The notes beneath the pieces are model-generated. The model worked only from the letters and a program-made list of their open reading frames with translations, made no database searches and had not been told where the DNA came from. A DNA stretch of 64,000 nucleotides from Cyclospora cayetanensis. Its lineage: Eukaryota > Apicomplexa > Conoidasida > Eucoccidiorida > Eimeriidae. Every line of letters starts with the position of its first letter. The stretch's first letter is position 1. This document shows positions 36,003 through 48,400 of this stretch, piece by piece. Location of the stretch: the NCBI RefSeq assembly GCF_002999335.1, contig NW_020312042.1, positions 80,103-144,102 of the forward strand. The letters are read 5' to 3'. Position numbers and translations under genes: made by a program.

Positions 36003-37930
36003 TTAATCAGAGTTCACTAGAAACTTTCGTCTAGTGTGCCACTGGCGCTCAATATTCTCCAAATCTAGCGCTCGTAAGCCGTCACATGGATCCTGCACTC
36101 CCACGTGGGCCACTTGCCTGCCATTCAAAGTGCGCGCAAATTTATGAATTTCATAACGTTTAGAGAAATTCAAGAGTGGTAGTGATACCGGGCTTCTACC
36201 CTCTAGGAAAATCGACAGAAAATGAAAGAGCGTTGATAAGTGAGGAGCCACGAATGGTCACCGTAGGCAACTGAGCAGCCACGCAGTTGGATTTTTGCGA
36301 GTGCAGAGTCTTAAACACTGCAGATGAGTGTAAATGCTGTCCTTCCGCTATTCATCGAATCTAGAGTGGCTTGCAGTGGTTACTGTATGGTCAATGTATA
36401 ATGTCGCACATGCACGCAAAAACACACCGACCTCGGATCCCTATCCGTAACAATAATCCTGAGGAATCTGCGCAGCTTTTAGACATGAGTTAAGAATAAT
36501 TAAATGACTTCCTGAGTTAAGACAAGCCTGGATTCGGGGATGAAATGGTTATATTTGCTGAGTGTATCGACAACGACGTGGATGCTGGCGGGACCCTTAA
36601 CCTCCAGCAGTTTGACAAGGAAGTGTGTAGTCCAGTCAATTCAAGGATCATGATAAACTGGAAGGCCTTACCAAAGAATATGCCTAAAAAAATTGCGTAG
36701 CTCTAGCTGATGGCAATTTGTACACGGCTGTGGATAGTTTTCTACCTTGGGCGGCATCCCAAGCCACCCTAAGGACCGCGGAAGCTTTGCAGTTGAGGTG
36801 CGAATCCCCATGGTGGCCCGAAGGAGCGTGATCATGTGCTTACAATACGCCGGAGCTACGGGAATGTGCAAGAGTTCGAGTCTTCCGTTTGATTCAAACA
36901 GCATCAGTCACCCTCAACGTGAGCGTGCTCCACCCTTTTGCTATTCTGAAATGCGGCGATGCATGTGGGTGCAAGGATGACAAAACCTCAAACGTACCCA
37001 ATTTCCATAAAAGCCATGCATCATCACACACAAGAACGGTTGCGCTGCACAATAGGAAATTAGCGAGTGGTTGCGAGAGTGCGTAAGCGGCCACCTTGGT
37101 GATACTCTTAGCTTATTCGATACAGTCGTACTGCAGGTGCCGCCGAAGCCAATGGGTAAGTTCAGCAATAACGAATGGCTAAAATCTTCTCTTAAAGCAT
37201 ATTAAAGACTCATTATCGGCCTGGATGAATAAATGATAAAAACGTAAATACATTTAGCATTTTAATACCTCACTACACCGCAGAGAGTTTTTTTTCGGCG
37301 CTGGGTAGCGCTGCTTGGCTTCGGCAAAGCGAACCGAATAACAAATAGGTGCTGTAGAGAGCCCGTATCTGGTTGAGAGACAATATAGCTCGGCTCTACG
37401 TCACGTACGGAGTCTGAGGAAAAACTGACGTCCGTATTCGGGCAGTGCAAGTAACGGAAGAGTTCCAAGGATGCTGAGAAGCGTCTGCTGGCAAGCTCAT
37501 ATATTACACTTTCTTAACTAGAGCAGGCGGAGGAGCAGCGATCCGAGTGAGCCCAGGACTGATATTTCGGCAATAAGATACGGGCGCGTAGAACTTTGCA
37601 ATGTCTCTGCGGAGGCACAAAGGTCAAGGCCACGTGCTGAATATTTTTGCCGGATCTGGTTCACTTCCTGCAACAAAAACACGGGATCTTAGCAACGTTA
37701 TGTGTCTCATGGGAAACAAACGCCTGCTTGCCGTAGTGCACCTCTGCTTGTTCCAAGATAGCTGCAGCGCACGCTGTACGCGCTGTATGTATTTTTGAAT
37801 GCTTCGGCTGAATACTAGGGCGGTATCACGTAGATAGCCATCCACCTCTTCTGCATAAGCATGTAAGCATACTGAGCAATTATATGTCACTGTTCAGCTG
37901 GAGCACTGGAAAGTCCAAATGGATTACAGG
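36003..37930 (-). mobile_element. Ty3/gypsy relic B: RT, RNase H and integrase remains
   Basis: In minus-strand order the remains are collinear with a gypsy pol gene. At 37922-37890 there is NPFGLSSAPAE, the reverse transcriptase PFGLxxAPA motif. Then comes YLRDTALVFSRSIQKYIQRV, in which YxDD is broken, and a segment with FVAGSEPDPAKI. At 36904-36668 there is an integrase zinc-finger-like segment with HMITLLRATMG and CTNCHQ. Near 36595-36535 the core reads GPASIHVVVDTLSKYNHFIP, and near 36450-36425 DRDPRS. Stops and frameshifts separate the pieces. The frame at 36251-36003 may be the integrase tail. LTR copy B follows. Confidence 0.85.
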
Positions 37931-37950
37931 TACATTTGAGTTTGCTCTTG

Positions 37951-37986
37951 CAAGTGCGAGTCGAAGTGCGACTCGAAGTGCGAGTT
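37951..37986. repeat. Three-copy 12-base tandem repeat
   Basis: Three imperfect copies of a unit like GAAGTGCGACTC lie next to the RT remains of relic B. It is low-complexity sequence without a visible function. Confidence 0.8.
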
Positions 37987-37989
37987 TGA

Positions 37990-40900
37990 GACACCCTTGG
38001 GTGCCTGTCCCCTGGGCGAACAGGGATTTGTAGGAATGCAAGTATAGATTCAAATGTAGGGGATACTTTAGATACGGGTACTTTACCAATTCATTCGTCA
38101 AAGTGAGCCATTGGGAAGCTTTTTTCATGGCTGGACCGGTCAGGAGATTAAAGTTAATGCCCATACGCTACGATCCGTTGCTTTCCGTTACTAACATCGG
38201 GTTATGCCTAAAAAACATTTCCCAGTCCTGCAACTAGCATTTTTCAACAAATCATCTGCCTGTCGCAAAGTTTCTTCCTATTTTGAGGGATCCGATTTTG
38301 CTTGACATATAGCTTGAGGCTGGCCCGAAGATTAGTTCATACAATGCAGTGTATGATCGGCTAATGACCGGCATGCTGACAGCTCGTCATTATTTACAAC
38401 ATCCGCAAAACCTTCCTTGATATTTACCTAAGACTACTGTGTCAGCTGAAAGGTCAATAGAATTTCGTAGCAAAATTTTGGCCAGTAAGAGAGGATGTCT
38501 TCTTAGAACTGCCTTGTCTTTGTGCGCTGTTGCGCCGCCCACATCAAGAGTATGCTTCAACTTGTTAAGCCAGCCTTTACTCGGGTCACCATAAATGGAA
38601 GAAACACTGTTGAGGGTATCCGGAGCTGCGTCTTCATAGCGCTTCCTGGCGCACTAACATACAGCGCGCAGCTCTTGCTGCGCGCGTGCATTCCATTGTG
38701 TCGCTCGTGTCCTACCTAAGATGACGTCGTTATGTACGGTTCTCAACATAGGAGTCGTTGATCAAGCGTATGGGACCCAGTTTCAAACTGAAGTGGTATC
38801 AGCATCAATAGCTTAGCCAGTCGCTGCATTCTGCTGCCCACAGGCAAATTCGAGTCTGAGGAAGTGCGCCAACGAGTGAAGAGGCAGACTGCAATTCTAA
38901 ACCGTGTCCTCGAAAGCAAGTTCGCTTTAGATCCACTAGTGAATGACAGATTCACTATGCATTCACTGCAGAAAACCTTGAGCAGCTTTTGACTATTGAT
39001 TTGCGCTTGCATCGGTGCAGCAATGAGCCCTAGTATGTTCCCAAATGTAGCTTTGTCCTCTGTCGCCCTCTTCACTGCGCCACAGCTTGTGTCGCCTCTA
39101 TATTTTCCTAATGCGCCATCTTTGTTCCCCACCCCCTTGATTTCCCTGGGCTTAGATTGATTGCTTGATTTCTTACCGGTTTTTGCATTTTCCTGCAATT
39201 TTAGAAAATTTAACTCAACTTCTCTCGTGGGTGCAGCGCTCCAAGTAAGTGCCACGAATAGGGAAATATATTTCTAGAAATATACCAATTTCATAAATAT
39301 TCGGTAGTGTGATTTGTTCTAAATAATTTCAGGTTTTTCTTGCGGCTGTCTCAGAGTTCCAGGCACTGGGGCACAGTGTCAACTGAGGTGGAAGTAGCAT
39401 CACTCGCGAAGCCTCCCAAGCATTCACAGCTAGGTGCACATAGCCACTATAGAGGAGACGCGCACAGCATTGCGCCTTCTTACATCGAGGTAGCAGTACC
39501 CTAGAATAAATAAGATATCGAACAGACTAGCTATTGCTGAGACCATTGGCTTGATGTAAGAAGGAACAATGCTGTGTGCCCTTGTGCTAGATGCTACGGG
39601 GCTGCGAAGGTACGTGATGCTTCAAGGGTGCAACTACGAGCATCCTGGCTGTCTCTCTTCACTCCTCTCAGAACTGAGAGGATCACGGACAGAAGAAGCC
39701 AGGAGCTCTCTAGAAAAAAGGCTCAACAGCGTTTTGCACCACCTCTGGTCCCTGTAAGGGACCTACAAGACCTAAACAGGTATCCAAAACGAATTCACGA
39801 GATGCTTTACTAATTCGCAGAACCAGCTGTACTGCTGCCTGTACACACGCTTACACGCTAGTGGACTCATGGGGAAAACAGGCGATGCACTGCTTTCAGC
39901 GAGTCACACGTGAAGCCGCAACAGTGTACTGGCACAAAGTGCCACTCCGTAGATCAAAGAACGCTATACAAACTTCGAAATAGACAGTGTACTTGGGCAT
40001 CCACATACGGCAGTCACCTATAGCAAATCCAAATAAGGAGTAGTGTATGGATACTACTCCAGTAGTAAACCAGTAACGAAAAAGCAGATACACACCAAAG
40101 ATTCAGCTGCATTTTGGAAGTGACAATACAATCACGCAGTGCCTAAAATGTTTCACTCATTGTGTACCTCAAGAACAACAGAAAGGTCGGCGTCTGGGAG
40201 GCTTGAAAGAGGATCGTATGGCTGGTAGATCGTGCGGAGGGGACATTGCTGCTCGGATCGTCAGCTGTACATGGACTTCCGCCCATTGCATGCCTTAAAT
40301 ACAACAGAAAAGATGCCACGTGGAAAGCCTGAGAGAGGACGGTATGGCCAGGGTAACGGGCGGAGGCGACACTCATTACTCAGTAAGACTAGGTCTGTTT
40401 AATCGTGGGGTCTTCCCATTTGCCACCGCAGGCTTGCACACGTGAGTCTGCCTTCACGACTATAAAGAATTTCATTAGGCTGTACTGTACCCTGCACTTG
40501 GGCATTCGAACACAGCTCACAAGTAAGAATACAGCAAACTCAGTTGGCTGGACTGCCATGCCACAACGGAAGATAGTACCTGCATGCGTGCTCGTTATCG
40601 TATTCGGTGCAGAATGAGCTCTCAACAGAGGTGGAGATACGAATGGAGTAGCTGTATATGCAAAGTGAACCCACGAGCAGAGAGCCGCAGTCAAAGCCAG
40701 TTGGCGGTAAGGGATGATACACGGCACTCGAAAAGCATAACCATGCGAGAGCATATAAAGCAGAGGTTTGCAGGTGCTAAAAGGGTTGGACTTATGAGTA
40801 TGCTATCAGTACTTCATTCCGCCTGGACCGCACGCAAGCCGTGGTAGCAGTGTTAAAACTACACTCTGGCAAATGGTCAGCAGCAATACATCCTTCGGAA

Positions 40901-41712
40901 ACTCACAGATCAAAACCCACAATTGCCACTTCACTTGTTAATTAAATGAGCCGTGTGTAATTATAGAGTGGATAAAACATAAAGGAAGGGAAATGGCGCC
41001 GCCATTGCTTGCATTGGTAAAGTGACACCCGCGCAGCCCAAGCCGCCAGCGGGATAGGGGGCTCGTAGGCAAGCCCAGCTAATAGTGAGTCCAAACGATC
41101 CGCATTTGCATTGCCCGTCTCCCCTAAGTAACAAACGAAGTGACATGTCACTGCATTTTCCTGCTTGGACATCAAGTCGGCCCAGCAGCAGCGGTTGGAT
41201 GCAGTATTCTCCACCTGGCCTTCAGGAAATCTCGAGAGTTCATCGGTAATGGACTTCTCAGAGGCCATCCCAACCCTTATGGAATTTGCCGGCAAGTTTA
41301 CTGGTCCCTCTAGGCTTCTAAAGAGCCTTTGGCCATGGGGAGATGGCAGACATACAAACATGCATCCGCTGCACAGCCCTACAGATGCTCCTTCTTGCCA
41401 GCGAATAACCCAGGGTTGTGCAAGGATTAGGAAAATGTACAGTCGCAGAAACGATAGGCATTCTTGACAGCAATGCGCCATAAGAGGGAGACGTCAGCCC
41501 CCCCTGGGTAACGTCGACCTGCGGGTGTGACCAAATTCCTGCGTTGACGAAGGTTGAGCGACCTAAGCGGCTGCGCTTTTCTAGCTTTGCCTTCGTTCAT
41601 AGGGAAAGGCACCGTGTTGCGTGTGTCTGTGTCTGTGGAATACTGAAGTGTGAATGGGGAGGAAGCCCACCCTAGCTACGCTAAGGCATGCCTGCACATT
41701 TTGTGTAACTGA
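37990..41712. other. Gene-poor stretch with diverged repeats
   Basis: No gene is supported. A minus-strand frame at 39255-38743 (170 residues, GTG start) is the longest ORF and has no recognisable domain; given relic B next door it may be gag-like debris. A diverged direct repeat pairs 38757-38820 with 39350-39410. A two-copy tandem repeat lies at 40143-40376. Other short ORFs have no motifs. Confidence 0.4.
40143..40376. repeat. Two-copy diverged tandem repeat, about 129 bp per unit
   Basis: The two halves share CTCAAGAACAACAGAAAGGT-like and GGATCGTATGGC-like stretches. On the minus strand both halves translate similarly: SARYPGHTVLSQAFHVASFL in one and SARSTSHTILFQASQTPTFL in the other, 43 codons apart. 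No family is recognised. Confidence 0.6.
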
Positions 41713-44044
41713 ATGGGAACTGCAGGCATAGCGGATGCTGAAACCGCACGACAATTCCTTGATGTAAGCGTCCAACTCCTAGGGTTTTTTCTTGAGCTGT
41801 GGGTTTCACACCTCTACAAGCCTGCCTGTACAACTCTCGGGCTCCTTTCCGTCGCGCGGAACAACGCCATTCCTAGCCGTAATGCCTTGCGTGCGCTGAC
41901 CAGCAAGCAGGAGGCGATGTTAATGCAGCGGCAGCCCTCTACTTCGACACTTTCGGGCGGACGGATGGGGGCCTCCCAGCGGCGTGCTCCGAAGAGGATT
42001 TGAGGGCCCCTGATCCAGAGTACACCCAAACCCTTCTTGGTGCGTCTTCTTAGTCCCTTAGGATCTCGCCGTGGTATGCTTCAGATGCACTTCATGGAAC
42101 AAGAGCCTGTTGGTTGTGGCGATTTTCCCTTTGTAAGGAGATCCTTGTATACCTTGCGTGTGGGTGCTCATTCCTATTTGCAGCTACGCCGTCCCACCCT
42201 CAGAGAGCCTCTGGGAGCTCGCTCAGCTGTAAGTTCATTTCCGGATCTCAACAAGGCAAGAATCATTTGATTTCGGGTGAAGAGTTGAGGCGGTGCAGCA
42301 GTAGATAGTTGCCCACCCGGGCACATTCCTGTGCCAACCCTCAACGAACGGAGCAAACAGTTTAGCAATAGCCTTCATGTCTGCCCATTCGTAGGTGGAA
42401 TTTTTCATGAGTTGAACCTGTTGGATGCGTGAATCCGATGTCGCGAACGGCTGCATGTCTCTTTCAGACCAGCAGCAGCAGAATGTCACGGCACTGGCAG
42501 TGGAGTCTTCTGCTGGCACAGTCGCCTTTCGTGGGCTATTCGAACTACCTGGAGGGTTCTCGTGTCAGGAACCCTTTTCCCGGGTGCGTTCTGCATGAAC
42601 AAATAGTGCATTTGGGGTGATTTGTGATGCCTTCTACAGCCAGGGGTCCATACAGTCTTCTCTTGTGAGCTTGCTCTTTTATGCAGTTCTTGGCAGCGCT
42701 GCGATAGAATCGTCTCAAAACTCACCGTCTTTTATTTACGGGCAATGTGATGCCCTTCAGGCACGAGAGCTGGCCCATTTGCAAAAGAAATGGCTACTTG
42801 TTAACATCCAGCAGGTCGACGCCTTCGAATCTCTGAGGCTAAACAGAGATGTCTGGAAGGCAGAGGTTGTTCAGGTAAGATCTTGGGGGAGGGCATCCAT
42901 CAGAATCCCACTTCCAATGGGAAGCGTGGGGTGTTAAGTGAGTGATGCAGCGCAAGCATCATGCTGTCGCATTTATTTGACTTGATGTGTAGAAAGGAAT
43001 GGGGAGACGCAGCCTTCCGCAGTGAGGCAAGAATCGATAGTATCGGCTGTTGACGAGCTTGTCGCTTTCCCTGCGGGGCCATATTCTAACTGGTTACATA
43101 CGTAGCCTGCTTGTTTCCTTCGTACACGGTTTGACTTAAGGTGCTACTTTTTGTCTTCATGCTGCAGGACTTAATTAATGACTTTTTCATTTTTTGGCAG
43201 AGGACGAACCGATGCGAAGAAGGCCAAGTATTCTGCGACTTGTATCGGGTAGGGTGGTCCTTGAGCAGCTAGATTCGCTTTGCTTCTGTATCTTACCTTA
43301 GTACAGTGGTGACTTGACCCATCTTTCCTCCGCAAAAGTTGTTGATACCCAGTATTCGGTGTAGACCTCTGGCTTGCCTCTTTAGGTAACAGCGTTGCCT
43401 CATGTGTGCGTCGTCGACCCCCTTACTGGCCGTCGCTTGAAATCGTGGAATATTCGCCTTCTTAGTGATCCGATCGCCGTCCAGTCCGAGTGTAAGTGTA
43501 TTTCTAGTCTAGTGCCTCGGCTTGTCCACCCGGTTTGCACTATTCAAGAATATAGCTAGCATTTCACCGGGCTTAGACCAAAAGGCAGCCAAGTGCAGTA
43601 CAGATTTTCGCTCAGGGCCCTGTTTTCTTTCTGCATGCCAGTGGGCCTGGCAAGAGGTTGAGTTTTTAGGGTATATTCCCTTTGCACTTCTTTCTGTTTT
43701 CAGTTTTTGAATTCATTGAGCAGCAGCAGATGGCTGACCGAAGCAGGAACGGGGAACCAGAGCCAAAAGCGCCGCCAGCTGTCCCTTCAAACCCCACCGA
43801 CAAGGCACCCGTTGCTGATGCGTCCCCTGCTGCAGCCTCATTTGAATCGACGGGGGCCGCTGCTGCTGCGGCAAAGGGTGCAGAGAGATGCGCGAGTGCG
43901 CGAGCAGGCGAGCAGGCTAAAAAGACGAGCCTGGTAGAAGTTCAGCCCTCGGATTACACGGCTGTCAACTCGCAGTTGCAAGACCTTATGAAACTGCGCG
44001 AACAAAGGAGGCAGCAGCAAATGCAAGCTGCACAGTCTGGTTGA
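41713..44044 (+). CDS. UBA-UAS domain protein (UBXN7/Ubx5-like), UBX domain not seen
   Basis: This is a probable p97/Cdc48 or ubiquitin pathway factor. Exons 41713-41763 and 41904-42039 join to give a UBA-like segment, ETARQFLDQAGGDVNAAAAL followed by YFDTF. One or two exons within 42080-42670 are not settled. The UAS thioredoxin-like domain is clear: an exon ending at 42874 has HLQKKWLLVNIQQVDAFESL and LNRDVWKAEVVQ; 43168-43248 has DLINDFFIFWQ and EEGQVFCDLYR; 43386-43491 has ALPHVCVVDPLTGRRLKSW. The last exon, 43704-44044, starts FFEFIEQQQMADRS and becomes a low-complexity Ala/Pro/Glu tail ending in a Gln/Arg-rich helix. Human UBXN7 has a C-terminal UBX domain that binds p97; I see none here. 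Good confidence for the domains, moderate for the middle exons. Confidence 0.8.
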
Positions 44045-45442
44045 AATTAGCAGTCGTCTTTTGCGGTTTGTGTGCTTGGAAGAACTAGTGGCTTCTCCCT
44101 ACGGGGCCACGGAGTATGTCTCACCTGCTGACACTATAGACTGACTTGGCTTCTTTTTGGTTTAAACCCAGTTAAACGATTGCTGTATTCTTGGATAGGG
44201 CAAACTGCCATTTTAACTGGAGTGCCTTGATCGTCATGGAATCGTCTCTAGGTCGCAGCAGTTGCCGGCAAATATGTATCTTTGCCTATTGAAGGGGCTA
44301 AGGCTGCTCAAGAGCACTCAAATGCAAGGCCTACTGCGTGGAGGAGTCTGTGGTTTGGGGATTTGCGAGTCTTGAGGGATTTCTTTTTGCCAATTTAGAC
44401 GACGGTGCTGCTGCACTTACGTAGCGACTGGGGAGGGAAGAGGGCGCAAGACTGCTGTCAAAGGGCGGGGGTTGACCTTTTTTCTATTCATGATGCACTA
44501 CCACAGCAAAGTGTCATCATATAGGGCGAGGGTTATCGCATGACGGCGTCTGGCGCTACTGGAAGGGTTGGCTCGGACTGTCTGGGCAACAGTGTTTGAT
44601 AGGAAAGGCATCCGGTGACCGCAGTGCAGTCTCATTGGAAAGCCTGTCGTTAAGGGTAGTGTTAAGCTATCAGAACACACCTAGTTGGCGTTTAAAAGAG
44701 GGAGAGGGTGCAGTGTCATGCTGTTATTAGCGTGTTTGGCACCCTGGGGGTTCCGCATTCATTATGCTCCCCGTGCTGGTACTGTGCTCGGCCAGTGGGC
44801 AGTGGTCTTGTCACAGTTGGACACCGCCCCGAAGCGGCGCGTTGTGACCTGACGAAATCCACTGATGCAGAGCCAGAGAGTAACGCGTTTCACTTAAGGT
44901 GCAAAATGCCAAAGTGTGAGGAAGCGCAGCCGTGGCGTGGTGGCTGCGCCGGTTGCAGGGCACTTGGGTTCTGTTTTTCGGTGTGTGTCCGACGCTGGCA
45001 AGAGCCAATCGCCAGTGGAATCGATTCAATCATCCAGAAATGAAATATTCCAGCAACTAAGCTGACTAAAATACACTCAACGGACACCAGACAACTGCGA
45101 GGCGCCGCCGACTTGCAAAGCCCCGGTCGTGCAGCGGCTGGCATTTGTGGCTGCTGATCTTCCGGCAGTGCCCTTCATACAGCACGCAAGAGGTTGTTTC
45201 AGACACGAGGGAGCTAGCATTCTTAGCCTGCGGGGTTTGCCACCCACCACTCATGAGGAGTACGCCAGTCGCTTCGCAGCATTCACCTTTTCCCGCCGGC
45301 CGTCAGTTGGTTGCGCCGTGCGCTTCCTCCTTCTGCCTTAACTGGGACTGAGGCGGCGCTTGAGGAAGCATGGGTATCATCAGAAACTCCAGGGAGCGGC
45401 CACAGCGGCAGCAGAACCTGCGCAGCCTCTTCCTACGACAGT
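44045..45442. other. Intergenic region before the PPP1R21-like gene
   Basis: This interval holds the 3' UTR of the UBA-UAS gene and presumably the promoter of the next one. A 111-residue plus frame at 44708-45043 shows no motif. The in-frame extension from a TTG at 45311 to the ATG at 45443 is treated as untranslated. Confidence 0.4.
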
Positions 45443-48400
45443 ATGTCAGCCCCTGTTGACGACCTCCTCGCGGCTTTTGCTGAGTCTGCACTCTCCTGGG
45501 AGGATGCGCACCAGCAAAAAAAAAAGTCTTCGCCGCAGCCAGCCGCTGCAGACGCGCCGTCGTTGCCGGGATGTGAATCCTTGTTCGGCCCCTTTCGTGC
45601 TTCTGCCGATTTTGGCGGTCTTGCAACAGACTCCGCAGCAGTCGCTTCAGGAGCAGCGGATAGCTTCCTGCCCGCAGATGATGACGCCTTCGGAGAGTGG
45701 GAGTCTGCTACCGACGCACCACAGCAATTGCCGGAGCAGCAGCAGCAGCAGAAGCAGCAGCAGCAGAAGCATGGCTGGACGCCTTGTGAAGGAGCGGGGG
45801 AGGGGCAGACCTGCATATTGGGTACGCGTTCCCTTCCAAGCAAATTTTCAGGCACTTTTTCTGAACTGGCACAGCCGCCTCCCCTCTCCAGCAACAGCAC
45901 CAGCGGTCACAAGAGCAACAGCGACAGCGCTGCTGCTGCCGCTGTGCAGCAACGGCATGCGATCCAGAAACTTACAGACTTTGCTCATGTCTCGGATGTC
46001 TCCGCCATGGCTGCGGCTGACAATAATCCTGCGATCGCTCTACAGGCCGATCGCACTCATTCGCAGCCGCTGTGGGAAAGGCGTGTCGCTTTCGGAAAGG
46101 AGGCCCCTGCAGGAGTCACAGCAGGAACGACAGCACAGGCAGCAGCGCCGCTGCTGCCTGCAGCCTCCTCCACAACGCTCATAACACAACCACGACAACC
46201 ACCACCAACAACGGCATCAGCAATGCCAGAAATGGCAACAACAACAACAGCACCAGCAATCCCAGAAATTGCAACAACAACAACACCAGCAATGCCAGAA
46301 ATTGCAAGAACAAGAACGCCAGTAACAACAACACCAGCAATGCCAGAAATGGCAAGAACAACAACACCAGTAACAACAACACCAGCAATGCCAGATATTG
46401 CAAGAACAAGAACGCCAGTAACAACAACACCAGCAATGCCAGAAATGGCAACAACAACAACACCAGTAACAACAACACCAGCAATACCAGAAATGGCGAC
46501 AACAACAACACCAGTAACAACAACACCAGCAATGCCAGAAATGGCGACAACAACAACACCAGTAACAACAACACCAGTAACAACAACACCAGCAATACCA
46601 GAAATTGCAACAACACCACCAAGAACAGTACCGACAACAACAGCAGCATCAACATCACCAGAAACAGCGTCCCAACAACAACAACCACCACCAACACCAC
46701 CACCAGCACCACCAACACCACCACCAACAACACCAGCAACGACCACAGGCCAGGGGAACCTGACAGTTTCAGAGCTTTTATATTCCGACATCCTCACCTC
46801 AGAGACTCCTGCTAAAGATCACAGGAGAGCTTCTGCTGCTAAAGATCACGGGAAACATTCTGGTTTCGATGAAATCGTCACGCAGCTCTCAAACTTCCCC
46901 CCTCCCTCGCCTTCTTGCCATGCGTCTTTTGTCCCCTCAACGGCAGCCGTTTCCTCGGCCGCTCCTCCCGCTGCTCCTCCCGCTGCTGCTGCTTCTGCTG
47001 CTGCTTCTGCTGCTGCCTCTGCTGCTGCCTCCCGTCCACAGCAGACTCCTCCTACACAGAAGGCGAAGGCGGCGTTTTCTGGAGCCTCCGATTTTTCAGA
47101 TGCCGCAGCAGTTACTCTGCCTGCTGCCCCTACACTTGGAGAAGCTTCGCGAGCAGCAGTGGCGAGTGCTCCCGACATGTCTGTCACTTCGGCGTCAGCC
47201 GCTTCTGCCGTTGTTTCTCCCGCTGCATGCGATCGCAGCAGTCAGCGCTTCCCCGTGGCAGCCTTGCATGCGGACGCTGTGGCTGGTGAGGCCTCGCGTC
47301 AGCGGCCAGCGCCTCAACATGTGGCATTTGCAGCGGCGACTACGGGATCTGTCGAAGCGGCTGCAACGGAGAAAGCGGAAACAACGCCACACGGGCAAGA
47401 GCATGTAACGGCTGCTTCTGCAGCACTGCGAGACAGACACAGCAATGCAGCCGAACTGCATGCTGAAGCGCAACAAGAGGTCTTGGAGGCTGCAGCTCCC
47501 GAGACAGACCGCAGCAGCCAGCCGTTCGCCTCTGCATCGCCGGCAGGCGGTTCTTCACCTCCGCTGACGAATGCAGTGTATGACTGGGAGGCTGTGGAAC
47601 GTCTTAGCCAGAAGTACCGACAGGTGAAGAAGCAAAACGCCCTCCTGAAGGAGGCTCTGAGGCAGCAGCAGCAAGAAAAGCAAGAAAAGCAACTGCAGCA
47701 AGAAAAGGATCAGCAAGAAAAGCAACTGCAACTGCAATCGCAGCAAGAAAAGCAACTGCAGCAGCAGCAGCAGCTGGAAGGACAGGAAGAGGCTTCGGGC
47801 CTGGTGCGCCAGCTGCAGCAGCAAGTTGCTTTAGGAGAGTTCAGGCAGCGGCAACTTCTGGATGATCTGGATACTGCGCAGAGGGAGTTGAAGCGGCAGC
47901 AACAGCAGCTGCAGCAGCAGCACTTGCTGCTTCTCAAGGCAGGCGCTGCGCATCCTGCATCGGGAGGAACGACAGCCTCTGGAAACACAGGAGGCAGCAG
48001 CTGGGGACTGTCTCTGCTGGGTGGTAGCAGTGCAGCTGCGAAGGATGCCGAATTGAAGGCACTGCAGCAGCAAGTACAGGCAAGTCTGTCTCTGCTTTCC
48101 GTGGTGACGTGGTGACGTGGCAGGGGGAGGACTGCAGCAGTTCTGCGACTGTGGGGATCCCAGATCTTTTCCAGCGCGAATTCGCCTACTGTGGGGTTGC
48201 TCCGTGCTGCTGCTCTTGCTGCTCCTGCTGCTCGGTGGAGGCTTGGCAGCTTTTGGAAGCCCTCTTGTCGAGACACACCGAAGTTTCTTTTCTCTGGGCA
48301 GCTCTCTTCTTATCTCCTCTGTTGCGTTCGTATTCTCGCGCGTGATTTCAGCCGTCTCAGGAGGTGCTTTTATGCGGGTGCTGGCTGCAGGTGATGGGGG

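Noticed and set aside
38743..39255. 170-residue minus ORF as a real gene
   Set aside because: GTG start, no recognisable domain, and relic surroundings. It was kept only as a remark in the region description.
46057..46815. ORFs of 246 and 186 residues (-) and 247 residues (+) across the Thr/Pro repeat
   Set aside because: They come from the 48-bp repeat inside the PPP1R21-like exon; their translations are simple Val/Leu/Ile or Asn/Thr runs with no domain.
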